A stretch of 64,000 nt of DNA from Struthio camelus (lineage: Eukaryota > Chordata > Aves > Struthioniformes > Struthionidae): assembly GCF_040807025.1 (NCBI RefSeq), contig NC_090952.1, forward strand, positions 24,425,068-24,489,067, given 5' to 3'. Below the pieces are notes generated by a model that saw only the letters and a program-made list of their open reading frames with translations, was not told where the DNA came from and did not search any database. Position numbers and translations under genes: made by a program. Of the stretch, positions 49,971 through 61,300 are shown piece by piece (position 1 is the stretch's first letter; each line of letters begins with the position of its first letter).

Positions 49971-52560
49971 TAATTAAGCTCCAGCCGTCTGCCGGGAAGG
50001 CGCAGCTCCTGCTAGCGCGCGGGGCCGTGTGCGTGCAGCCCGGGGAGGGCGCCCGGGCTCGCGCGGACCCGACGGCCTGGGCTCGCCCCGGACGTCCCGC
50101 GCTGCTCGATTTGGTGGGAACGGCCTCGCTACCGCTCGCAGCAAAGCCTGGCCTCCGCGAAAGCTATGCAATTACCCTTCCAGCTCTTGCTTGAAGTGAT
50201 TTAGGAGCTCGCGGCCATAGCGGTCACCACGCAGCCAGCTGCTGTGCTGCATTGCAGGGTCCCAACCCCGGCCAATGCTCATCGCACGCGGGAAGAGCGA
50301 TCCCGCGGGCTGCGCCGAGCCCCCTGCGCTACCAGGGCAGCGTCCGGGGCCGGGCGCCAGCTCCTGAAGCCGCCGGCGCGAAACGCCAGCCCTCCATCAC
50401 GCAGCCCCCGGGAGGGCAGCGGAGGCCGAGGAAGAGCCTCCTGCAAACCTCCCCGTCCCCCGGCTGACACCGCGGAGAGCCCCGCGGCGCCGTGAGAGCT
50501 GCTTACGGCGGCGCCCGTAGTTAATCCCGGAGGGGAATGCCCTCTCGGCTGCGCGTCGGCAGGGGTGAGGGACGGGTCAGGGCTGGCGTTTGGGGCCACC
50601 GTGGTCGGCGCGGCGCGGGCGGCGGCGGAGCTCCGGCTCGCGCCCCGCGTCCCGTCCCGGCTACCCTGCGCGTGCCCGGGGCCTTCTCTGCGCCGCGGCG
50701 CAAAGCGAGAGCCTGCGGGGCGCTCGGAGGGGAGGCACCGCTCCCGCGGGCCGGGGCTGCCCTTGCCTCACCTCCTTAGCATCTTAGCCACGTCGGTGGA
50801 GAGTAAAATCTCCCATTTCCTTCCTCACCTAAGCCTGAAAGGGACAATAAATAACGAGGGGAGTCTTTTATAAGCGGATATGAAGTCCTCACATCCGCGG
50901 CATGTTGCTAAAGTTATCCGACAAATCGTTCTCGGAATATTTGCTGGAGTGAGAAAGGTTTTTGAGAGGTCTGAACTTCCCGCCAGGTTTCCTCCGCGCG
51001 AGCGGCCTTCCCTCCCGCAGGTCGCTCCCGCTGCCTGGAGCAGCTCTGGAGACGCCAAACCATCCGACGCGCAAAGAGGATCCAAAAAAAAAAAAAAAAA
51101 GAGGAAAAAACCCACCACGGAGACATTTTCCAGCTTTTTAGAAGAAAACTCAAGAAGAGTTCAGTTTTCTCACCTGGAAGGGCCGAGGACTTGGGGCTCT
51201 TGGTAAAAAAAAACCCACCGGTTTGAACAGCGTGTGTCAAACCTGGGGTACGCGCGCCCGGCCCGGCACCGCGTTTCCCTGTCCCCCCCCCCCGCCGGCG
51301 CTGCCACCCCAGTCTGCAAGCCCCCGGCTGCCCCGGGGTGGGGGGGGACAGGGAGGGCGGTGGGCTGCTCCTCTGCCCCTTATTGCGAGCAGTAGGACCC
51401 TGGTGGCCTTGGCCGGGTGGCTTCCAGCAGTTTGGCTCTCGGGGAGCGGTTGGAGCAAGGGAGGGCGACTCTGCGGCGAGGCCAGCGCGGGTTTGGCTCG
51501 GCTGCTCTGTTTTCTCGCGCAGAAACGCCCGGAGCCCCCCGGGCTCGCCTGCACCGATGTCTCAGAAAGGCTGAAACGCAAAATCAGTTTCAAACGGATT
51601 CACTCTTACGAGTTTAACCGTGTTTTCTTGACTGCGTATCACAGAGAAACCTCAAGGGATTAACCGCTGTGAGTTCTGCCCCCTATCCTGAGCGCCGCGG
51701 GACAAAGGCCACCCTCTTCTTGGGCGATCTCTCAGGACGCCGATGCGTTGCGTGGCGCCCGGGGCGCAGCGACGTCTGCCGGGAAGAGCTGGCCGAGCGC
51801 GCTGGTGCCGGCGCGCATCTGCCCGTGGCAGCGGCCCCCGAGCACGCTCCCTTTGGGGCACAGGCTGCCCTTTTGCTCTGAATCGCTGCTCTGGCCTCTT
51901 TCAGGAGGGCAGCCTGCAAAGCCAGGCACGTGCGCCCGCTCCCGCCCGGCCCCGTGCTCCGAGCGACGCTGGCTCCGGCGAGCCGGCGCCGCTCAGGGAC
52001 GCGGGGGGATCCCGTTCGGATGGAGCAGCTCTGCAGCAGGACGGATTTGAGGCAATGCAGTGTAACGAAAGCGTCCCCGTACGGGGTGGCCGAGACCGGG
52101 GCACGCAAGGAGCCCGTGGAGTCCACGTCGTGCAGACCATCACAGTCACTCTGGTTTCTGCCCGTCTCTGCCAAACGCTTCTCTGTGAGTCCGTGTTTCC
52201 CTATCGCATCTCGGCTAGCAGAGCCGCCCCGGCTCCTCCATGCAAAACCTTGCGGCAGGAGCGGGATCGAAGCCACCGCCTCTACTTGGGCAAGGAGGGT
52301 TGGAAGGGGCTGACTTAGGCCACCTGGGCTGCAGGATGCCGAAGCCTCCAGGCTCCCACCGCTGTCCGCGCCGGCCAGCCCCGGCGGCCGCTGCTGGCAG
52401 GGACCGGCTCCCTCCGGCCGCCGGGGCCGCTGCCCCCAGCACGGTCCTGCTCCTTCGGCCCTGGCTCTGCGCAGCGCAGCTCAGAAACGCAGGACAGGAT
52501 CATCTTGCCTCGCACGTTTTAACCTCTTACTTGTTTTTACAACAGCAAAATGAGCATCTA
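49971..52560. other. CpG-island-like segment with poly-A and G/C tracts
   Basis: Most CpG-dense part outside the WDR44 promoter (49980-50780 and 51220-52450). Contains an A run (51085-51101) and a 15-bp G/C inverted repeat (51276-51354). Overlapping frames of 190-200 codons on opposite strands at 51683-52318 have no domain signature. It could be the promoter of an unseen transcript. Confidence 0.5.
51276..51354. repeat. Perfect 15-bp G/C-rich inverted repeat, 49-nt spacer
   Basis: The left arm at 51276-51290 (TCCCTGT plus eight C's) is the exact reverse complement of the right arm at 51340-51354 (eight G's plus ACAGGGA). Possible cruciform, or competing G-quadruplex and i-motif structures. 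Confidence 0.75.
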
Positions 52561-55329
52561 ATTCTACCGAGCCCACAAGGAAGGCTTGTCCTTTCTGGGG
52601 CAGACATGCTCCATGCGTACAGCACAAGGACACAAAGAAAGGTGTCGAGGAACAGAAGAAAACACTTTAAATGATGCTCCCAGTGCACAAAAAGCCCGAT
52701 GGGTATCTATTTGGGTGCACCTTGAAGCTTCAGAGCCGCAGAGAGATGCGCAGATGGCAGCTCGGTGCCTCCCCAGCACCCGCGGGCTCAGAAAGCCTCT
52801 TCCTGGGGCTCCCAAGCACGGAGCCGGGGCTGAACGCGTGCAAGCTGCCGCGCTGCTCAGAAACCGGAGCGCCTGATGGGCGTAAAGGCAAATATCGATG
52901 TTTTGCTGAGGAGGAGACAGAAACTCGTAAACAGCAGCTGAGATAAAACTTTAAGCAGGCAGAACCTTTACGCTCGCAAGCGATGCTAAATCTGCCAAGG
53001 ACCAAATGTCAGCCCGCACCCTTTAAAGAACAAGACAAATGACCCCAGGAAAGGACACATTACAATAAGTAAAGCTGAAATCAGCAGCAGCGCTCAAAGC
53101 ACTCGGGGGAACAGAGGCCGCTTCTCCGGAGCAGGAAGACCTCAAACCCCAGGAAGACGATTTTTCTTCTTCCTCCAGGGCACTGCAACGTTGGCCATCT
53201 TGCTGCTGCACGGCACAGACTGGCTGCACCGATGGGATTTTCCATGAGCCATTTTAAGGCAGAAGTGCGGTGTTTGCCCAGGGCATTTTTCTGGGGCTCG
53301 CGTGCCAGCACCCCACTGCTGAGGGGGGCAATGCTCCCCTGGTGCCCTGCTCCGGGATGCAAGGTGGGCGCCTGCTTTCCCCTCAGGGTCTGGCCTGGAG
53401 CATCCCTCCGTCCCCGAGCCCCAGTCCAGGGCGGTATCGGTAATAAATACGTGGAGCTGGGTGGAAGCCTACCAAAAATTCATCAAACCCCCTAATCTCT
53501 CAACTTCACCATAACAGTCATATGGGATTTCAGGGAAGCAGTCAGTGCCGTCGCTGGCAGGTGACACCAGCGCGCACCGATGTGCCGGACGTGCAGCAGC
53601 AGCGGGGTTGCCCGATCCCCTTCAGCCAGCGTGGTCTGTCCGTGCCGGTGCTGGAGCTGAGCCAGGGCAAGAAAGAGGCCGCGAGCTTGGGACGGAGGTG
53701 CCAACGTCCCCATGCTCTGCCCCGGTCGTAACTGAGCTTCATCAAGTCTTTAAGGGGAAAATTCAACTCTGGCTTGTTATTGCATTTATTATTTATCCAG
53801 GACGGAAGCACTTGGCAGTGTGCCTTGCATCCTGCTGATGAGGGCTGGGCCGGATTCAGTCCTGTCCATGGCAGCAGCCCCTTGCCAAGGCCTTTGGCAC
53901 TGACTTCAGGGCTTATTTGAATTAAACTGCTCTAATATGAGCTCAGTTAATGATCTGGCGGGCCTGTACGTAGGGGATGGCAGCGCAGCGTGCACGTTAC
54001 AGACCAACGGTCTCGGGGACGCAGCAGAAAGAGTTGCTCGGTCTGTGTTTCTACGCGTTTAACTCAGGCAGGTGCTGGGAAGAGGAGCTTGTTAGGAAAC
54101 ATGAAGTTTGTGCTTTTGTCGGATGCATCTGGCCCTCAGCATGTTGAAGTCTGAAACCCGCTGCCATCCCAAACACTTGCATTTGATTTGCTCTTCAGCC
54201 AGTCAAGATTTCTTTATTTCTGCGTATTGCCGTTCATTAGATCTCAAGAGTAACCTTATTGGTTCAACCCAAGGACTCCTCCAATTTTTAATGTTGATTT
54301 ATGCTGCCATGAAGCCAATCAGGGATGTGAAACTATGGGAAAATCTGCTTTGGGGCTCACTAAGCTGAATCATCCTGAGACCAAAAAGTGCCTGAATTCC
54401 CGTCCCTGGGGACTTCCCAGTGCAGCGAAAGCCTCACTGCCATGCGCTAAGCGAAGATGATCCAGTTACTGCACAAAGTACCTAATCCAGGGAGACGTCA
54501 GGCCTCTAGCTCGGGGACTTACTGCTGCATGGATGCAGATAAGACCCTGCTCCGGGCTTGCAAGGAGCCTATTGTGGAAAAATGCTAATGGGACTTTTGC
54601 TGCCTATTTGCTGTGGGCCAGCACAAGCACTACGAAACCACAAATGGTACCAGGCTGTAGTAAAGACAGGGAGGTTTTGCAGAGTGACCGCAGCCCTTCA
54701 GAAATCAGGAAGGACGGAAACAGAAGGGACAAAACCCACAGACTTTCTGTAACATAACTGTGGACTAATGAGCCCCGGACCAGTATCGTCGTGCAAGTGT
54801 CCTTCACCGGTGCCGGTTCTCACTGCCAGGAGAGACCTGTGGGGTGACACCAGCAGTTTGATATGATATTGTGCCCCAAATCGGGACACTGTGTGTGTGC
54901 ATCCTGTTTCCATTAAAAGGAAAGTTAAAAAGAAGGAGCAAACAGGGAAATGCCAAAACTTGTCGTGTTGGGCCGGTGCAGTGCTGTGCCTGCACTGCCA
55001 CCATGCCCAGGGAGGTGTCGTATAAGGACTCAACTCCCAACCTGTCCCAGGGTGCCAGGCAATTCCTCAGTCATCCGCCCTGCTAAAAGTGCATCTGAGC
55101 TCCCATGAAGAGCTGTGTGCTTTTCTCAGGGCATTGCCTACCCACTCATGCCTCCGCAGAGGCGATTCGGGGCCTCACGCCTGCATCCTCCTCTTGGGAC
55201 ACAGTCCCTGGCCGGTTTTGGGACCATCCTCCGTTTGACATGGTGGCGGCTCAGCCAGAGGACAAATGGGAAATGTTTTGACTCGAGACTGCAGAATGAC
55301 GGGCATTAGGCCTGGGGGAGATGGCTCAG

Positions 55330-55345
55330 AATGAAATATTTCATT
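55330..55345. repeat. 16-bp perfect palindrome
   Basis: AATGAAATATTTCATT, flanked by CAG on the left and TCTG on the right, so the symmetry extends with a one-base bulge. No element recognised. Confidence 0.6.
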
Positions 55346-55950
55346 TCTGGGTGGGAAATAAGGATGTCAGCACAACAGAAATGTTCCAGTGGAAACCGTT
55401 GATCTAGCAGATAGCACGTTATCTCTTGAGAAAGTTTAACCGGAAAATACCGAGCTGGGTCCTGTCGGCAACGCGCAGACGCAGTGGCTTCCCGGGGCTC
55501 GCTCAGAGTGAAATCACTCCATCTTCTCGCACCCGCGTGAATTTGGAGCTGTTTTGCTCTCTCTGCCTTGCGCCTTTGAAGATGAAGCAAAAAATTCAAC
55601 AGTATTGAAAAAAGAAAGTCCTGCCCGCATGGTAACTTGGAAGCTGCTGCTCCGGAGGGGGAATGACTCATCTTTATCTTCAGAGCAGCAGCTTGCTCTG
55701 CTGCTCGCCCCGTGGATTGCAAACGCTCCAGCCTGAACGACCGAGGGCTCCCTCATTGCCGTGGCCGCCCCCATGGGTCCCGATGAAGGGAAAACATTGG
55801 GCCAAGCTACTCGCAAGCTGCTGCCTTCCCCAAGCCCCAAAACATCCAGGAGCAGCCGGAGGCATCGCTGCAGGGCCTCTAGGAGGCCCTTGGACACTGG
55901 TGCCAGAGCCCTCCCATTCCCAAGGGTAACTCCGGTTCTGATAAGAGGCA

Positions 55951-55992
55951 ATTTCCCACTCATGGGAAATTAGCTCCTGTGCTAATTTCCCA
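55951..55992. repeat. Three alternating arms forming competing hairpins
   Basis: ATTTCCCA (55951-55958), TGGGAAATTAGC (55963-55974) and GCTAATTTCCCA (55981-55992). The last two form a perfect 12-bp stem with a 6-nt loop; the first two form an 8-bp stem with a 4-nt loop. The shared middle arm makes them mutually exclusive. Confidence 0.75.
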
Positions 55993-58130
55993 GGAGGGGT
56001 AGCCGAATCGTAATGGGATTTGTGACGTCTCAAGGGTGTAACTTAACTCCTTAGAAGGCTTTTCTGCAGCAGATGGGTATCTCAGTTATGCTGCCCGCAT
56101 TTTGAGTCAAATGTTTGTTGAACAAGTCGTATTTGTCATCTGGATGCCGCGGGCGCTTTCCCGGCGGCTGTGTGCTTGCGCAGCGGCTCTGGGTTGATGG
56201 GAGAAACGGAATCGCCGCGCTCGGCGTGTCTGCCCCGTTGAAGCCCCTGACGTGCTCCCCGCGGGCGCGGGGCAACGCTCCAGGACGTGCACGTGCATCG
56301 GTTTGTTTTACCTAGCCTGAAACGTAACACAGCACCGTATTTTGGTGCTGAGCTCGAGCAGTGGTTTCAGAGTGCCAGCTTATACGATAAAAGCTTTAAT
56401 CAAAGAAGAGAACAGAGATTTAAAAATAGTACTGAGTGCATGTAACACACCAGGGCACATCTGGCTACGTGAGTCACTTTTAACCACAGGCAGAATTTTT
56501 TTTAAAGGAGTGGGACCTCTAATGTTACATTTGTGAAACTTTAGCGCATGGGCTAAGTAGCTTGGGAAACGACTAGCAAAATCTCCTAAATATAAGGAGG
56601 CACAAGGAATTATATCTGTGCAGTCAAATGGGAAGCACAGATTTAATTCCATCTGAAAGGGAACAGCATCCACAACTGAATTCTGAAAACTACTGAGTAC
56701 TTATTTTTGTCAGCCAGTTTCTCCTTAGGGAATCGCTAAGGCAAAACATCCTGGGGCGAGAAAAACAGTATCTTAGCGACCTCCTGAAAAGACAAGCTGT
56801 GATCTTAGAGTCAGAAGGGATATTTTTAAAGGCATAAAAAGTACCTGTCAAGTGCTCAGATGTTGCTGGATTTCAATGGGTTTCAATTTTCCCTTTGATC
56901 CTTTGGGAATCTCCCCCCAGTTAGTGGTTTCACACCGACCTGGAGGCTCGGAAATGTCTAACTCGGTAAGGCCCAGTGGTGGTTTAAGCATATTTTCTTA
57001 TCTACGCACAAACTGAAGTTGTTTGCAGAACTGGCACCCAATAAAACCATGATTTTGAATATCTGTGTTTCCATACAATTTATTTAAATCAAGAAGTGGC
57101 ATTTTCTGCTCATAAAGTCAATGTGCTGACCAGCTTGCAACGCACAGTGGGTGGAAGCAGGACCTCTGTGCTTTGGCTCTGCGCAGCCGGAACAGGGAGG
57201 CCTCCCCGCGCCGGCAACGTTCCCTGCATTAACTGCTTGTTGGGATGGTGTTTCCAAGAGATGGAAAAGCAAAGGAACCGGAGAGAAAGAGGCAACTTTG
57301 GACTGCCAGGTTTGAAAAAGTTAGTCCTGCAAAGAAGGTGGTTTCTTCCACCACAGAACAGACAATTACTCCCCACGAAAATGTGCAGCTTTCATTTACA
57401 CTGTGTTTGAGCTGAGTAAGCTCGGCTGCATCCCGGTCTAAGCCACGTATGCTCTGTGGCCGGCATCTCTCACTAGCTGTTCTTCCTGCCTTTCCCAAGG
57501 GCACAAGCAAGCGCGGTACTATCTAGTGTTGATAGTTTTAAAATATAAATCACATTTATGTTAGAGTGACCAGGTTGATGAAAGGCACCTGCACTTGAGG
57601 AGGAAGAAGACGGCGTTTGCGATGGCTCACCCTTCCCGGAGGAAGTTAGCCTCGGAGCCTGAGATGGGTCCTCCGGGAGGTCCGTGCCTCCTGCCCTTGC
57701 TGCAGAGAGCCTCACCGTGCGAGGGGGGTTTTCACCTTGGGTCTCTAAACAGTCGCAGGCAATATTTCGGGCCTATGTAAGTGAACATCAGGACTTAGTG
57801 TTTGATTCAGTAGGGGCAAATGGTTTGCAGAGGGGACACCGTTCAGCAACGTGGATGCGGCTCTGTTTCTGAGGAGTGCTCGAGCTGCACGACACGCGGC
57901 ACCTTCACGGTGAGAAGCGCCGTGTGCTCTCCATCCCACCAGCTCGGGGATGAACAGGTCTTAACTGAGCCTAGCTCACGGTCTGCTGAACAGGATGGGG
58001 TCTGCTGGCCGGCTGGAGATGGCTGGCGGGGTGACTTCTGACCACAGCCACGTGGTAGCTTCGCTGGATGCCCCACAGCTCCAGCTCCCCGCTCGGGGTC
58101 CCGTCCTCCTCGCGCGGCACAGGCGTGCTT

Positions 58131-61100
58131 TCGGGAAGGCAGTGACACCTCTTTCGGGTGGGTGTCTTCCCGGCCGGTAGGATACCTCCTCCTGGCCCTG
58201 CTTGCATGGGGACGGCGGTCCGGCAGGCGGTGGAGGAGCCCTCCAGCGCCACGGCTCGCTGCCCAAAATTTTAGGCTCGAATGCCGCTCCGGCCAGCTCG
58301 GGCGCTCGCTACGTTCAGTATTCGTTGCCGCTCTGCTCTTATTAAAGATATATAAAGTTCTGCCTGTTTTATCTTTTTTCCTTCAGGGTCCAACATGTGC
58401 AAAAAATCATCTCTGCGTTAAAAGAAACCCAGCTTTCGTGTTTCCAGTGAGCTGCAAGCTGCTGAGCGCAGCTGCGTGCCCAGCGCAAGCCCGCGCCGCC
58501 CGAAGCCCGAAGCCTCGGCCCGCCGCCGGGCCCAGCAGCGATTTCGGTTCTGGTGCCACCGGCTGCAGGAGGCTTACATGAAGAACTGAGACAGGCTTAA
58601 ATCCCTCCTCGCCTCCGCCGACGCGCGGCGCCAGCCGTTAACCAGCTGGCCTCGCAGCGGTTTGAAGCTCCGGGGCGAAGCTTTTTCCTTTTGCATAAAT
58701 AGCAGAGATTTCTGTTCTAAATCCCAGACGTTTCAGGGAATTGTGCATGCGAACCCTTATTTGTTCATGTATTTCCTGCGCGTCACACGAGTCATTAAAT
58801 ATACAAAATGACTTGGGAAATGGCCTCGTGAAGGAGGCTGGAGAGGTTCCCCCGGCTCAGCGCCCGCTCCGTCCCCGGGGCGCCCAAAACCGCCACGGAC
58901 GGGCATCTTTCTAGCGCTTCTCGCGTGTCTAGCGCTTTTCCTCCTCTCTGACACCTGCAAACGCGTCGCAGAAAGCAGCCGCGATGAGTTCGGCGGGCCG
59001 AGGTAGGCCTAGACCAAACAAACGCGCGGCCGCCGCGGGCGCCCCGCTCAAACAGCCGTTGATCCGGGGAGCTGCACACCGCGCGGCGCCACGCGTGCCC
59101 GTCCGCCGCCCAGGGCGCTCGGCTGCCCCGGGGCTGCCGGCTGCCTCCCGTCCGCCGCGGCACCCAGGCACTGTCAGGAAAGCCGGCTCCTTGCGGTAGT
59201 TCTTATTAAACTACGTCAATTCAGTGAAATGAGTTGAACCGAATGAAAGGCTTTCGTAGGAAAAGCCAGGCAGCGCAGCACTTTCGGCGCCCCCGGGACG
59301 CGGCGCGCGTCTCTGCCGCCGGCCGGCGGAGCTGCTGCAAGGGGCTCGCGGGGCCTCGGGCGCACAAACGCGGCGGGTCGGCGTGACGGCAGCGCCCGAG
59401 CGCGGAAGCGTCTCCCCGAGCGTCTCCGCTCACGGGTGGCTTTATTAAAATGAAGAACAATTGTAACCACATGGAGGAGGGGATAAACCGATCAGATATG
59501 GATACGCTTCCGCTAAGATGCAAGGAGACGCAAGCGAAGGGACAGAGCAGCCCGCTGGGTACAGAGGCAGCCAGTTGTTCCCGGGGCCCGACGGCGCACG
59601 CGCTGCACGGAGAAACGCCGAAGTTTGATTTCAATGCCTTTCCGCTCAGCCGCGGGCTGCCCCTCAGTTAAAATGCAGATGCCCCGCATTAAAGGGCAGC
59701 CCCTCAGCACCCCTCGGGAGCTGCGTGACAAAAAGAAAGCGGCAGCATCAGCAGCCCCACGGGCGAGGGAAGAAATCACTGGGAGCGCCTCGATGCCTTT
59801 CTTTCCTCCTGCAAGGGCGGTCGATTCACAGCGCCGTGCTGGATTTGGCCCTGGGGAGCTGCCTCCGGAGCGCTGCACCCAAACTGCTTGCGCAAGGAGC
59901 CGAGAGGGGGTTAAGCAGCTCCGCAGTGATGCCTTGAGGCAGAACAGCTCCAAGGCTGGAAGTGATTATTCCCATTTAATGAGCATCCTCACTTCATTTT
60001 CAAATAAACCGACTCTTTTGGGAGTCAGCTCGCCCGACCAGGATGCGCAGGCTGGCCAGGAAACAGCATTGGGCAAAAAACAAACGAAAATGAAAAAGGA
60101 TGATGGAAATTCTTCCCTTTGGGGGGGGGGGGGAAGGATAAAATCATCAGTATTTGCAGCGGGCCCTGCGTGGCGCAGCATGGCTCTGGGCATCCCACAG
60201 CCTGGAAACGCAGCGCCACGGGGCGCGCGTCCGCGGCGGAGGCAGTGACGGCCTCTCCGGCGGGGCTGCCGGAGCCGGCGGGAAGCAGCAGCTGGTTTTG
60301 CAGCCAGAGCCCTGCTCCAGCGAGCGTGTTTTAATATTAAAAGGATATTCCCCCTGGCAGCAAAGCACCTGGGGCTTTACGGGCCCCTGGGGCGCAGCGG
60401 GGATGGGCAGCGCGTATGGACGCGCCGGGTGCCACGAGGCAACAGCGTGACGAGCTTGGGGCCGTTCTCAGCCCTCACAGCGATGCCACGTGCAGCAAAA
60501 TTCCCTCCTGTGCAGTCTCTGCCCTCTCTCCTCCCCACATCGAGCCAAGACTGCTCTCCTCCGTTCGGGCATGTCCTGCTCCAGCCACCCCAAATTGGGT
60601 TACCGTTCCTCTGCACGTGCACGTACAGACCGTGGAGCCCTAAATCTCAGCAGGTTTGGTTTCTCCCGGCTCCATGGGAAGCGTCTGCAGGGCAAGGGCT
60701 CCCGCACGCGTCTAGAGGTTGCACCACCTGCTCCAGAGACACCTGAGCATTATATTCCTAATGAACCCCACTCCTATTTGTTTCATATTTGCCTTAGGTA
60801 TCATAACTAAGCAGCACCTTTTTTGACTCATAGGGGTGTTGCAGAGACGGGGGTTGTGGCCCGCACCTACCGCAGAGCTACCGGAAACGGCGGAAGGAGG
60901 AATTTCAGCCTCCAGCCCTGGGCAGCGCTCAGCTGGATTCCCGGATTTCCCTAGAAGCACTTCCTCCTCTCCGCTGTGCAAGGATGGTGCACGCCATAAT
61001 AATAAATATCTTTTAATATAATAATATATTTATATAATGATATGCTAAAAAAATAAATGCGCTCAGAGCGTTTATGTCATTCAGAAGCGAAAGGACAGAC

Positions 61101-61300
61101 CCAGTTTCTCCTGTGTTGTCTGAAGTTAATGGTGCCCAGCACCGGGCGGCGGGGCTCATTCAGCTGCGCGGCCCCGGGAGCAGCGCGGAGCAGCTCGATG
61201 GTCTCGGTCGGGGAGGCAGGGGCAGAGGGCGCGGAGGAAACGGCCTGGAGTTAGATACGTCGCAACCTCTGCAGAGCAGCGGCTGATGTAATTTTGAAGA
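58131..61300. other. CpG-dense segment ending the GC-rich block
   Basis: CpG-rich patches at 58150-58680, 58840-59450 and 60150-60450, and a 13-bp G run (60121-60133). A 207-codon frame (59625-60248) begins at TTG and has no known domain. An AT-only islet at 60995-61060 marks the end. No gene recognised. Confidence 0.5.

Larger units (their letters stand above)
52561..58130. other. Intergenic segment of mixed composition, no gene recognised
   Basis: Less CpG-dense than its flanks. AT-rich islets at 53740-53960, 54090-54370 and 56340-57110. Contains a set of alternating inverted repeats at 55951-55992 and a palindrome at 55330-55345. No open frame carries a known motif. Confidence 0.5.

Noticed and set aside
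51683-52318. Overlapping 197- and 191-codon frames on opposite strands
   Set aside because: Mutual overlap, Arg/Ala/Pro/Gly bias and no recognisable domain point to GC-driven chance frames.
60121-60133. Poly-G run as part of a telomere-like repeat
   Set aside because: A single homopolymer without TTAGGG units; simple sequence only.
59625-60248. 207-codon plus-strand frame
   Set aside because: Starts at TTG, runs through a poly-G tract and two compositionally different zones, and resembles no protein I know.
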